64,000 nucleotides of DNA from the NCBI RefSeq assembly GCF_001514285.1, contig NZ_KQ949030.1, positions 398,525 to 462,524 of the forward strand, given 5' to 3'. The notes beneath the pieces were generated by a model. The model did not search any database and had not been told where the DNA came from. It saw nothing but the letters and a program-made list of their open reading frames with translations. This document shows, one piece after another, positions 35,206 through 44,231 of the stretch (position 1 is its first letter; each line of letters opens with the position of its first letter). Position numbers and translations under genes: made by a program. Origin of the DNA: Streptomyces sp. DSM 15324 (GTDB lineage Bacteria > Actinomycetota > Actinomycetes > Streptomycetales > Streptomycetaceae).

Positions 35206-37266
35206 TCACTGTCTGGTGAGCGGGAGGCTGAGGACTCCGCGGTCGTGTCCGACGATCAGGTCCGCACCCGCGGTGGCCAGACAGGTGAGCGCCACGTCCA
35301 GCGCGATGTGCCCCACCTCGCCGCTCTCCGGTTCCCAGACGCGCAGTCGGTGGCCGTGGCGGGTTCCGGCCACCAGAATCGTGCGACCGCCGTGCAGGGT
35401 GGTGCCGGTGATGACCGGCGGGCCTGCGGTGCCGGTGGAGGCGGGCAGACCACTACCGATCGGGGCACCGGTGGTGAGGTCCCACAGCATGACCACGCCC
35501 TGGTGGTCTGCTGTGGCCAGCACGGTTCGGTCGGGGGTGGGAACGGCCGCCACGGCTGCCGCACGGTGGTCGGCGTCGGCGAGCGCGCGGGCGTTCAACT
35601 GTACGGCCGCGCCCGATTCCCAGGGGTCGTCGACGGCGGGATCCCACACGTGAACGCGGCCCGCGGTGTCCGACGCCGCGATCAACGTGCGGGCGGCGGA
35701 GAGCGGGACGGCGGCGATCGACTGGATCGGACTGCCGTAGGGGTTGAGGCGCCCGACGCACTCGCCGGTGTCCGGGTCCCAGAGCCGGACCGCGCCTCGG
35801 GGCGTGGCGGTGACGAGCAACGTACGGCCGTCGGGGACGGTCGCGGCACACATCCCGGTCACCCCGCCGGGCCATTCGCCGGCCGGTTCGCGAACCGGCT
35901 GCCCGGTGGCGGGGTCCCACAGGGCGATCGTCCCTTTGTCGCCGCCACTCGCCAGGAGGACGCGCCCGTCGGGCAAGGGCAGGGACGTCATCGAGCGGAT
36001 ACGGTCCGGATGCTCCGGCAGCAGGTCATGGACGAGGCGGCCGTCGACCACGTCCCACAGCCGCACCACGCCCTGGTCCCCGGCGCCGGCCACGAGCGCG
36101 GGCCGACCGGGGAGGGACACCACCGCCAGGGCGTTGACACCCCCGGACGAACCGCGTGCGCCATCGGAGAACACCGCGGTACGGCCCCAGGGTGTGCCGT
36201 CGGCCGCGAGCACCCTGTCTCCGTCCTGCCGGAACCGGGTCGCCGCCCTGCCTGTTCCTCCGGGCGCCGTCGGCGCCGCCGGCTCCGCCGTGGCAGCCGC
36301 CCCGTCGGAGTCCGTCCACGCCTGCGTCGCGGAGCGCTCAGGGCCCGCACCGTCGGGATCAGCCGCCAGGCCGTCGGCGATCGTCCACGTCCGCTCGCAG
36401 TCCCAGCAGCGGAAGTGTCCGCTGAGGCACATCAGTTGGCGGGCCGACTCCCGCGCGTCCCGTTGCGGGACGCCCCTCACCGCGACCAGGCCGCCGACCA
36501 GGCACAGGACGGCCTGTCCCGTGATGTCCGGGGACACCCCTGCCAGCGCGACCTCGCGTGCCACCCGCAGGAAAGGCTCCCACCCCTCCCCCAATATCTC
36601 CTCCGGCAGGGCCTCCTCCTGCAAGGCCGCGGCGACCTCGGCCCAGGGATGGCCGCCCTGCCGGACCAGGGCGGGATCAGGCGGTGCCGGAGCCTCGAAG
36701 GGCGGACTCGCCGGGTCTACGACGAAGAACTCGGGGATCTCGGTGTCGCTCTCGCACCAGGGACACACCAGCAGAAGGCCGTTTTCGCGGGGATCCAGCA
36801 GCTGCCCCAGCGCTTCGCCTGCGTAGTGACCGGCGAAGGCCACGCAGGAAAGCGCGAGGTGGGCGCAGACCTGCGCGGGAGTGTCGGCGGCAAGAAGACT
36901 TCGGACGGCCGCCCGCTCGGCCAGCCGCAGTGCGGCGCCGAACCCCGCCTCGAGATCGGCCGGGACAGGCGGCCGGTGATCGGCGGTCACGATGAATCCC
37001 AGGTCCACCCAGAAGTCCACGGTCTGACCCGGAGGCAGGGTCGCCGCCGCCTCGACGAGGTGCGGCAGGGCCGCGTATGCGCCGTCGGAGACGATCCCCT
37101 CATCCATGAGGCCTCCGCACAGGCGCGTCCACCCCTGCCTCCATGCGTCGCCGCTCCCGGTGGCGGCCGCGGAGGCAAACTGCTCCAGGAGGGCCTGCAC
37201 CTCCTGCGCCGTCACTCCGGCGAGGTCACGCCACCGAGGGCTGTGCAATGACAGCTTAGGAATCAT
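35206..37266 (-). CDS. WD40 repeat protein with paired CxxC motifs
   Basis: A 686-aa soluble protein. The N-terminal 300 residues are helical and include two Cys pairs, LLLVCPWCESDTEIP (about 167) and HFRCWDCERTW (about 288), a possible zinc-binding site. Residues about 370-680 form a WD40 beta-propeller with repeats ending in VVRLWDVVDG, TIALWDPATG, AVRLWDPDTG, RVHVWDPAVD, VVMLWDLTTG and RLRVWEPESG. No kinase, NACHT or TIR domain is fused, and no signal peptide is seen. A scaffold role is likely. The next gene on the same strand is another unknown repeat protein. Confidence 0.82.
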   Translation of the reverse strand: MIPKLSLHSPRWRDLAGVTAQEVQALLEQFASAAATGSGDAWRQGWTRLCGGLMDEGIVSDGAYAALPHLVEAAATLPPGQTVDFWVDLGFIVTADHRPPVPADLEAGFGAALRLAERAAVRSLLAADTPAQVCAHLALSCVAFAGHYAGEALGQLLDPRENGLLLVCPWCESDTEIPEFFVVDPASPPFEAPAPPDPALVRQGGHPWAEVAAALQEEALPEEILGEGWEPFLRVAREVALAGVSPDITGQAVLCLVGGLVAVRGVPQRDARESARQLMCLSGHFRCWDCERTWTIADGLAADPDGAGPERSATQAWTDSDGAAATAEPAAPTAPGGTGRAATRFRQDGDRVLAADGTPWGRTAVFSDGARGSSGGVNALAVVSLPGRPALVAGAGDQGVVRLWDVVDGRLVHDLLPEHPDRIRSMTSLPLPDGRVLLASGGDKGTIALWDPATGQPVREPAGEWPGGVTGMCAATVPDGRTLLVTATPRGAVRLWDPDTGECVGRLNPYGSPIQSIAAVPLSAARTLIAASDTAGRVHVWDPAVDDPWESGAAVQLNARALADADHRAAAVAAVPTPDRTVLATADHQGVVMLWDLTTGAPIGSGLPASTGTAGPPVITGTTLHGGRTILVAGTRHGHRLRVWEPESGEVGHIALDVALTCLATAGADLIVGHDRGVLSLPLTRQ

Positions 37267-37326
37267 GGAACGAGTCTCGCAGCCGGCACTGACAATCAGA
37301 CGGCGCCCCGGTGTCCGAGCCCGATG

Positions 37327-37426
37327 CTCAACTCGTCAACTCGTCAACGCGTCAGTGGGCAGCTCGTCAACTCGTCAGTGGGCAGCTCGTCGACTCGTCA
37401 GTCGTCAGCTCGTCAGCTCGTCGACG
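37327..37426. repeat. CTCGTCA tandem repeat between two repeat-protein genes
   Basis: About 13 copies of the heptamer CTCGTCA and its variants occupy the 138-bp gap. They contain two copies of a longer unit (about 22 bp, with CAGTGGGCAGCTCGTC). They run into the last codons of the upstream gene (coding strand GACGAGCTGACGAGC at its stop), as if the gene's 3' end had been repeatedly duplicated. Confidence 0.85.
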
Positions 37427-39084
37427 ACCAACGCCACCGAACGCGGCGCGATCCGCTCCAAGGCCTCCAGAACGGGGGCCCAACCGTCCAGCGCCACGGC
37501 CTGCGCGGCAAGCCTGCGGGCGCGCGACGGCTCGGACAGCTCCACGAGTGAAACCAACGCGCGGGCTCGGCTCGCGCGGTAGGCGATCGAGCGGGTGAGT
37601 GTCTCGGCCCGGGCCGGATCGCCGTGTCGGGCCGTCTCACGGGCGACCGCCACCAACGCCTCGCCCTGGGCCCAGCGGTCGTCGATCGAGTGGACGAGCG
37701 CCTCGGCGCGGCCCGTGTCGCCGCGCCGCGCCAGCTCCCGTACCACTTCGACCAGCGCCCTGTCCTGTGCCCGGCGGTCGCCGATCGCGTACGCGAGAGC
37801 CTCCGCCCCGGCCGTGTCACCGGAACGGGCCAGGTGAGCGACGACATCCGCCTGCCGCCCCCCGCGCAGCTCGGGATCCAGCCCGTCAGCGAGAGCCATC
37901 GCCCGCTCGGCACACCCCTGCCGGGCCAGCAAGAGCGTCACGGACCTCAGCAGAATGTCGTGATCACGGCCATCACCGGTCTCCAGCAGGGTCTCGGCCC
38001 GCTCGGCCAGGGCCAGGCCCACGGCCTGGTCGGCGCTCTCGGCGACCGCATCCAGCACACACGCCAGGCCCGAGGCCCCGAGCAGGGCCCCTGCGGAGAG
38101 CAAGCTGACGACGGACTCGTCCAGATTCCCCCCGTCCAGGTCCATCCCCTGGCCGCCGGACTCGTCCCGCCCCGGACGCAGCCCCGGACGCAGACCCGGC
38201 CCCGCCTGTCCGGCTTCCCCGACCGTGTCCTGGGCGGCCTCCTCGCCGAGCACCCACCCGCACAGAGCGCCGCCTTCCCCCACGGCAGGCCCGGAGGGCG
38301 GACGCAGGAGAGCGTCGAGCCGGTCGAGGTCTCCGTCGAGCACCTCGCGGGCCAGCACCCTCGCGAGCGACCGTGGCTTGGACCATGCCGTCGGGCCGCG
38401 GAGCAGGGTCATCTCCTCGACACGGTCGGCGAGTACGGCGGCCCGCTCGTGGTCGCCGGTGGCGAAGGCCACCTCCACCAAGAGGGCGAGCACCTGTTCC
38501 GTCCCGTCGACGGCGTAGGAACTCACCTCGTCCTCGGCGCGGGCGGCGAAGCCGAGCGCTTCGTCGATGTCGCCTGTGTCCACCACCGCCTTGGCCAACA
38601 GAGCCCAGGCCCTCCCCCAGTTGTGCGGGTAACGGATCTCCTGCGCCACGGCGACGGCCCTGTCGCGCTCACCGGCACGGGCCCACTCCGGCACGAGGGC
38701 GACGAGTGCCTGGTCCCGCAGCTGCCGTAGGGGAATCGACTCGGCCAGTGCCTGAGCCCCGCACAGGTCTCCGGCGGCCGCCGCTGCCTTCACCAGCCCG
38801 AGAAGCTCCTCACCCTGGTCGAGTTCGTCGGTGATCGTGCACACCAGCTCGGCCGCGCGGGCCAGGTGGCCGGTGCGGGCGAGCGCCCTCGGCAACCGGC
38901 CACGGGTGACCTCGGCGCCGGAACCCGTCCCCACCGACAACCGCAGCAGGGCCAGCAGGCAGGGCTCGAACCCCCCTCGCGCGACGTCCCCGGCCGCGCC
39001 GTCCTCGGGCATCAGGCCGCGACGCCGCTCCCACGCCCGCGTCATGAAAAGCTCCGGCCCCCACTGGGCCAACCCCTCTGACAT
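37405..39084 (-). CDS. Large helical-repeat protein of unknown function
   Basis: A 559-aa protein rich in Ala, Leu and Arg. The C-terminal half contains repeated helix pairs of about 36 residues with the pattern A.ALV.VARELAR.GD..RAEAL.RSI.DR..Q. They are clear at DTAGAEALAYAIGDRRAQDR, DTGRAEALVHSIDDRWAQGE and DPARAETLTRSIAYRASRAR. The N-terminal half has the same units in less regular form (ARTGHLARAAELVCTITDEL and others). This is a TPR/SEL1-like solenoid. There is no signal peptide or enzyme motif. It lies upstream of the WD40 gene on the same strand, 138 bp apart, so the two may act together. Confidence 0.75.
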   Translation of the reverse strand: MSEGLAQWGPELFMTRAWERRRGLMPEDGAAGDVARGGFEPCLLALLRLSVGTGSGAEVTRGRLPRALARTGHLARAAELVCTITDELDQGEELLGLVKAAAAAGDLCGAQALAESIPLRQLRDQALVALVPEWARAGERDRAVAVAQEIRYPHNWGRAWALLAKAVVDTGDIDEALGFAARAEDEVSSYAVDGTEQVLALLVEVAFATGDHERAAVLADRVEEMTLLRGPTAWSKPRSLARVLAREVLDGDLDRLDALLRPPSGPAVGEGGALCGWVLGEEAAQDTVGEAGQAGPGLRPGLRPGRDESGGQGMDLDGGNLDESVVSLLSAGALLGASGLACVLDAVAESADQAVGLALAERAETLLETGDGRDHDILLRSVTLLLARQGCAERAMALADGLDPELRGGRQADVVAHLARSGDTAGAEALAYAIGDRRAQDRALVEVVRELARRGDTGRAEALVHSIDDRWAQGEALVAVARETARHGDPARAETLTRSIAYRASRARALVSLVELSEPSRARRLAAQAVALDGWAPVLEALERIAPRSVALVVDELTS

Positions 39085-39266
39085 ACCTGGTGCCCCCTCG
39101 GTTACCTACGCCAGTATCTTCGTCATCACCGTCGGTGCCGTCCGCGCCGGCTGATCCCGACCGCCGAGAGCGCCACGCACCGGTCGCCGACCGAGCAGCC
39201 GCAGGCCGCGCCGATCAGCACGGCCAAGGCCACGGCCACCGCGTGGTAGAGGTCGGCGTCGGGTGA

Positions 39267-39812
39267 TCAGAAGTGGCCACGGCCGTCCAGTGGTCGGTCC
39301 CCCGGCGAGGCGGCGTGCGCGTGCGCCAGATCGCGCTGATACCAGGTGCCTGACTTACCGCCGAGGTGGGCCGGGTCGGCGGGGCCTACGGGGACGAACC
39401 CGGCTTTGGTCAGAACCCTTTGTGATACGGCATTCTGACGGTCAGTGGCCGCTCGCAGCCTGCGCAACCGGTACTCTACCGCCGCCAGTTGGCACAGCTC
39501 CCGCACGGTTGCGGTCGCCACGCCTCGGCCGGCGGCGTGCTGCGCGACTCGGTAGCCGAGCTCGGCGGCGCTGTCTTCGATGTCGACCAGGTTGAACCTC
39601 CCGAGCACCGAGCCGTCCTCGGCCACGAGCACATGGAAGGCGCAGATGCCGTCCTCCTGCTCAGCCAGCAGAGCGTTGTACCGGTCGGTGAACCGGTCGA
39701 AGAAGTCGTCGCCGCGGTCGGGGACCGAGGCAGCGAAGTAGGCGCGGTTCGCCAGCTCGAAGGCCAGGACCGCCGGGGCATGGCCGGCATGCAGCCGCTG
39801 CAACTCGGGCAT
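39267..39812 (-). CDS. GNAT family N-acetyltransferase
   Basis: A 181-aa acetyl-CoA-dependent acetyltransferase of the RimJ/RimL-like subfamily. Strands 4/5 contain GRFNLVDIEDSAAELGYRVA, the acetyl-CoA pyrophosphate loop is QHAAGRGVATATVRELC, and the C-terminal motif is NAVSQRVLTKAGFVPVGPA. The acceptor is unknown; relatives acetylate ribosomal protein N-termini, antibiotics or amino acids. A monocistronic gene. ATG 39812 lies 424 bp from the divergent GH32 gene. Confidence 0.88.
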   Translation of the reverse strand: MPELQRLHAGHAPAVLAFELANRAYFAASVPDRGDDFFDRFTDRYNALLAEQEDGICAFHVLVAEDGSVLGRFNLVDIEDSAAELGYRVAQHAAGRGVATATVRELCQLAAVEYRLRRLRAATDRQNAVSQRVLTKAGFVPVGPADPAHLGGKSGTWYQRDLAHAHAASPGDRPLDGRGHF

Positions 39813-40236
39813 TGCCCGACACTACCCAAAGGGTGCGCCGGGACCCACCTGGATTGTGCCGGTGGTGGCGCCTGGGTCGTCGACACGGCGGGAGCGGGAG
39901 ACTCCTCGCGGAAACCTGCCGGTTCGCCGCCGCGGGTAGCGGCTCTGACCTGCTCGGTCCCCGGCCCCAGCCGTCGTGGATCGAGCAACTGGTGTCGTTC
40001 GCCGCAGCCGATGACGTCCGACTCGCGGGCGAGCCTGGCCGGACGATTCCCGTCCGAACCGTTGACGCGTCGGCCGGATGGCGCACATCATCGGGCCACT
40101 CGATGTCAGCGTTGACACAAGTCATCGATGACATTTCTGGCCGGCGGGCACGGAGGACATCGCGGGCCAGGACGTCACATTTCGGGCCGTCCGCCGTGGG
40201 CTGTGCCGCGCGGACGGTCACAGGACAGGAGACACC
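39813..40236. promoter_or_regulatory. Intergenic region of GNAT and GH32 genes, with a palindrome
   Basis: No gene is convincing here. A perfect 12-bp palindrome GTCATCGATGAC at 40121-40132 lies about 105 bp before the GH32 start, next to TTGACA (40112-40117). That combination suggests a promoter with a LacI-type operator, since such operators have a central CG and often control glycoside hydrolases. An AGGAGA ribosome site precedes the TTG start. Confidence 0.4.
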
Positions 40237-42765
40237 TTGAGCTCTGGACGTGAAGCCCGGCATGTCCGTGTGCGAACGACCGCCGTGGCGGCGGTCTTCT
40301 GCGCCCTGTCCGCCGCCCTGACAGCCCCTCAGGCAGCCGCGTCCGAGGCCCCGCCGTATTCCGAGACCTATCGTCCCCAGTTCCACTTCACTCCGGAGAA
40401 GAACTGGATGAACGACCCCAACGGCCTCGTGTACTACAAGGGCGAGTACCACCTCTTCTACCAGTACAACCCCGACGGCAGCTCATGGGGCGACATGTCC
40501 TGGGGCCACGCGGTGAGTCCGGACCTCGTCCACTGGCAGCAGCTGCCGCTCGCCCTGTCGCACGACGACAAGGAGATGGTCTTCTCCGGCAGCGCCGTGG
40601 TCGACGAGAAGAACACCACCGGTTTCGGGACCAAGAAGAACCCGCCCATGGTGGCGATCTACACCGGCCACGACAAAACCACCGGGATCCAGTCCCAGGC
40701 ACTCGCCTACAGCACCGACCGAGGCCGCACCTGGACCAAGTACCGCGGCAATCCGGTCGTCGACATCGGTTCGAGGGACTTCCGCGACCCCAAGGTCCAG
40801 TGGTACGCGCCGACGAAGAGCTGGCTCATGACGGTCTCCCTGTCCGCCGAGCACAAGGTGCGGTTCTACTCCTCCAAGAACCTCAAGGACTGGACACTGC
40901 TCAGCGAGTTCGGCCCGGCCGGCGCGACGGGCGGTGTGTGGGAGTGCCCCGACCTGTTCCCCCTCGCCGTCGACGGAGACACCGACAACGTCAAGTGGGT
41001 CCTGGTCGTCAACATCAACCCTGGTGGAATCGCTGGCGGTTCGGCAGCCCAGTACTTCATCGGCGACTTCGACGGCACGAAGTTCACCGCCGAGGACAAC
41101 GGCACCTCCACTCCGCCCGCCGGAACGGTCCTGCAGGACTTCGAGGGCCCCGACTTCGGTTCGTGGACAGCCACCGGCACCGCGTTCGGCCCCGGCCCGG
41201 CGGCCGGGACGCTCGACGGGCAGCAGACGGTCACCGGCTTCGAGGGCAAGGGCCTCGCCAACGGCTTCCACTCCGGGGACGCCACCACCGGCAGCCTCAC
41301 CTCGCCCTCGTTCACCGTGAACAGCCCCTACCTGAACTTCAAGATCGGTGGCGGCCGGCACCCGCACCAGCCCGGGAAGCTCCTCGCCGACTTCGACGGC
41401 GGCACCTACGGCGACTGGACGGCGACCGGCGACGCCTTCGGTCCGGCACCGGCCGCCGGCACCCTTCCCGGCCAGCAGCAGGTCCACGGCTTCCAGGGCA
41501 GCGGCCTGGTCAACACCTTCCTCGACGGCGACGCCGCCACCGGCACCCTCACCTCGCCCGAGTTCACCGTCGACAGGCGCTACCTCACCTTCCTCATCGG
41601 CGGGGGCAACCACCCCGCCGACTCTCCGAACCCCACCGCCCTCGAACTCCTCGTCGACGGCCAGGTCGTGCGCAGCGCCACCGGAAAGGACGCCGAGGCA
41701 CTCGAGACGGCCTCCTGGGACCTCCATGACCTCGCCGGAAGGAAGGCGCGGATCAGGGTGGTCGACGACAACACCGGCGGCTGGGGCCACATCAACGCCG
41801 ACCAGATCCTGCTGTCCGACATCCAGGCCCGGCCCGGGGCTGAGGAGACGGCCGTCAATCTGGTCGTCGACGGCCAGGTCGTTCGCACCGCGACCGGCTC
41901 CGACAGCGAGACGCTGGACTGGGCCTCGTTCGACACGCGCCCCTACCTCGGCAAGACGGCGCAGATCCAGCTCGTCGACATGAACACCGGCGGCTGGGGC
42001 CACATCCTCGCCGACCAGTTCACCGCCGCCGGCTCCCCCGCTCTCTCCGCCCTGCGACGCGCCGGCTGGGCCGACTACGGCAAGGACTACTACGCGGCCG
42101 TCTCCTGGGAGAACGCCCCCGGCGGCAAGCGGTACATGATCGGCTGGATGAACAACTGGGACTACGCCGGCACCATCCCCACCTCCTCCTGGCGCGGAGC
42201 GCAGAGCATCCCCCGCCAGATGGCGCTGCGCACCGTCGACGGCCGCATCCGGCTGACCAGCGAGCCGGTGCGCAGCGTGAAGTCGCTGCGGCGTGCCGCC
42301 CCGGCGACCGCGCCCGCGGGCACCGTCACGAACACGTCGAAGGCCCTGGCCGGTCCCGACGCCGAGGGCGAGGCGCTCGACATCGAGGCCACGTTCGCCC
42401 CCGGAAACGCCGAACGCTTCGGGCTGAAGGTACGCACCGGCGCCTCGGGCCAGGAGACCGTCATCGGCTACGACACCACGACCCAGGAGCTGTACGTCGA
42501 CCGCACCCACTCCGGCGCCGTGGACTTCGCCAGCACCTTCCCCGGCATCCAGACCGCGCCTCTGAAGGCGGCGAACGGCAAGATCAAGCTGCGGATCCTG
42601 GTGGACCGGTCGTCGGTCGAGGTCTTCGGCGGCAGCGGCGAAGCCGTGATCACCGACCAGATCTTCCCCGACCCCGCCGGCCAGGGGGTCCAGGTCTTCG
42701 CCGAGAACGGCTCGGTGAAGCTGCACAAGGCCACGGTCTGGCACCTCGACTCCGCCCACGACTGA
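40237..42765 (+). CDS. Secreted GH32 levanase/inulinase with inserted beta domains
   Basis: An 842-aa exported fructan hydrolase. The signal peptide is residues 1 to about 36 (VRVRTTAVAAVFCALSAALT...AAASEA). The GH32 catalytic residues are all present: nucleophile Asp60 in WMNDPNG, Asp184 in FRDP and the acid/base Glu236 in ECPD. The propeller is interrupted at about residue 298 by about 305 residues: two copies of an 'DFxGxxxGxWTATG...SPxFTV...YLxFxIGGG' unit, each linked to a 'LxVDGQVVRxATG...NTGGWGHIxADQ' unit. The propeller resumes at WADYGKDYYAAVSWEN, and the C-terminal beta sandwich has RSSVEVFGGSGEAV. The start is TTG 40237 after AGGAGA. Exo-fructanase activity is likely. Confidence 0.92.
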   Translation: MSSGREARHVRVRTTAVAAVFCALSAALTAPQAAASEAPPYSETYRPQFHFTPEKNWMNDPNGLVYYKGEYHLFYQYNPDGSSWGDMSWGHAVSPDLVHWQQLPLALSHDDKEMVFSGSAVVDEKNTTGFGTKKNPPMVAIYTGHDKTTGIQSQALAYSTDRGRTWTKYRGNPVVDIGSRDFRDPKVQWYAPTKSWLMTVSLSAEHKVRFYSSKNLKDWTLLSEFGPAGATGGVWECPDLFPLAVDGDTDNVKWVLVVNINPGGIAGGSAAQYFIGDFDGTKFTAEDNGTSTPPAGTVLQDFEGPDFGSWTATGTAFGPGPAAGTLDGQQTVTGFEGKGLANGFHSGDATTGSLTSPSFTVNSPYLNFKIGGGRHPHQPGKLLADFDGGTYGDWTATGDAFGPAPAAGTLPGQQQVHGFQGSGLVNTFLDGDAATGTLTSPEFTVDRRYLTFLIGGGNHPADSPNPTALELLVDGQVVRSATGKDAEALETASWDLHDLAGRKARIRVVDDNTGGWGHINADQILLSDIQARPGAEETAVNLVVDGQVVRTATGSDSETLDWASFDTRPYLGKTAQIQLVDMNTGGWGHILADQFTAAGSPALSALRRAGWADYGKDYYAAVSWENAPGGKRYMIGWMNNWDYAGTIPTSSWRGAQSIPRQMALRTVDGRIRLTSEPVRSVKSLRRAAPATAPAGTVTNTSKALAGPDAEGEALDIEATFAPGNAERFGLKVRTGASGQETVIGYDTTTQELYVDRTHSGAVDFASTFPGIQTAPLKAANGKIKLRILVDRSSVEVFGGSGEAVITDQIFPDPAGQGVQVFAENGSVKLHKATVWHLDSAHD

Positions 42766-42954
42766 CGCGCCGGCTGAGCGGAGGGCGCTCAGGGGCCCGG
42801 GCGCCCGGCCGGGCACGGGCGTGGTGAGCATCCCCTACGGCATCGCCCACGCCGGAAGCGCGTTGCTGGACCGGCATCTGCGGTGGGCGGGGCGGTAGGG
42901 GCGGCGGCGTCGAGCACGCTCCTGGCGGGACTGTCCTCGGACGAGTGCGGGGTA

Positions 42955-43611
42955 TCAGCTGCTGAGGTCGAACACCCCCCATGTGGTGAACGGCTCGGTC
43001 TGGACGTAGATCCGGCTTCCTCGCCCGACGACACGCCGGCGGCCGGGGGCAGAGCCATCGGGCAGGGTCAGCAGGCCGACATCCGTTGGCTCGACCGATG
43101 TAGCGGTGATCTTCCCGTGGGCGAGACGGTCTTGCTCCTCGCCGTAGCCGCCGTAGAAGGCGACCCGCTCGCCGTGGACAGCCACGGCATGGGAGCCCCG
43201 TACGCGGTTCGCCCACACCCTCACCGGCCGATCAGGGTGGTCGGGGCGTATCTCGACGAGCGGGAAGTCCGGGTACGGGCAGGCCCAGGCCACGGTGCCG
43301 GACACGTTCAGGGCGTAGCAGTCGAAGAGTCCCGGGATGGCGGCGCCGTCCGAGGTCCAGGCGAGCCGGCCCGTGGCGCTCCAGCGGCGGATGCCGGCCG
43401 GGTTCTCGTCGAAGTGTCCGACCCAGATATGGCCGGACTCGTCTACGAGCAGGTGCTCGACGGCGTCCCCGACGGAGAAGGACGAGGTCTCGCGGCCGAG
43501 CACGTCGAAGATCTGGACCTGGTTCGCGTCCTCGTGCCCTCGGGCTCGGGACGCGGCGACGACGAATCCGCCGTCGGGCAGGCGGTCAAGGTGCGGTCGG
43601 CGGGCTGGCAC
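42955..43611 (-). CDS. Beta-propeller-like hypothetical protein, 5' end unclear
   Basis: A 218-residue frame from GTG 43611, with strand patterns typical of an NHL/SMP-30-like propeller (LPDGGFVVAASRARG, VEHLLVDESGHIWVGHFDEN, ERVAFYGGYGEEQ). Plausible family sequence continues upstream of this start to about 43798 (HVLTSTVDVFGTAHWLLAER, LLPFDALVVSVDPYGNVELT), but this part has no start codon and is bounded by a TGA at 43801-43803. The natural start is therefore lost or altered, and the gene may be a pseudogene. No function can be given. The stop is at 42955. Confidence 0.55.
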   Translation of the reverse strand: MPARRPHLDRLPDGGFVVAASRARGHEDANQVQIFDVLGRETSSFSVGDAVEHLLVDESGHIWVGHFDENPAGIRRWSATGRLAWTSDGAAIPGLFDCYALNVSGTVAWACPYPDFPLVEIRPDHPDRPVRVWANRVRGSHAVAVHGERVAFYGGYGEEQDRLAHGKITATSVEPTDVGLLTLPDGSAPGRRRVVGRGSRIYVQTEPFTTWGVFDLSS

Positions 43612-43800
43612 GCAGCTCAGTTCGGTGAGTTCGACGTTGCCGTACGGATCGACGGAAACGACCAGCGCGTCGAAGGGCAGGAGGTCGACGCGGGGCTGCG
43701 GAGCGCGTTCGGCAAGCAGCCAGTGGGCGGTGCCGAAGACGTCGACCGTGCTGGTCAGGACGTGGCGGTGGTGGTGTGCTCGGGGGTGATCAGCCGCGAG

Positions 43801-44091
43801 TCAGTGGAACCAGACGACGAGGCGTACGTTCGCGGCTCCGTAAACCTGGCTGAGAATGCGCATCACGCTTCATACGCGGCCCCAGTCGGTGTCGTCCCCC
43901 GCGGCCGAGGCGCGCGTTCGCGTGCCTGAGGCGTCGGTCTCCTGCCAGTCCGTCGTGCTCAGCTCGGCCCAAGTCAGCCAGGTGGTCCCGTGCACATGCA
44001 TGAGCTCCGGGTGGGAATCGGCCATGCGAGCGCTGAGCCGGAAGGATGGCAGGGGTCGTGTTCGGCCAGGGCGGCGGGCCGGGCAGCCCAC
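43801..44091 (-). pseudogene. Decayed hypothetical gene upstream of the propeller gene
   Basis: One frame reads ARMADSHPELMHVHGTTWLT, then WAELSTTDWQETDASG and DDTDWGRV to a stop at 43870. The plausible continuation YEAMRILSQVYGAANVRLVV-WFH lies in another frame (43803-43875) and ends at the TGA of 43801-43803. The joined sequence looks like the C-terminal half of a soluble actinobacterial protein. At least one frameshift separates the two parts and the N-terminus is not visible. Confidence 0.4.
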
Positions 44092-44231
44092 AGCCGCTCT
44101 CCATCCGCCCGGCGAGCTGTCCGGCGAAAGCGTGGCCCGGACCGGCGGGACATGGATGAACGGACAGTCACCGGGTAGCCGAGGACACGAGGTGCCTTAC
44201 AACAGCGGAGCACCCAGGCGGAGGGAGCGGC

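Noticed and set aside
37327..37426. CRISPR-like array
   Set aside because: The unit is only 7 bp with no unique spacers and no cas genes nearby; it is a simple tandem repeat.
35206..39084. A known anti-phage system
   Set aside because: No nuclease, NACHT, TIR, helicase or methylase domain is fused or adjacent; WD40 and helical repeats alone do not support it.
42797..42808. Terminator after the GH32 gene
   Set aside because: CCGGGCGCCCGG is a perfect palindrome without a loop, so it cannot form a standard terminator hairpin by itself.
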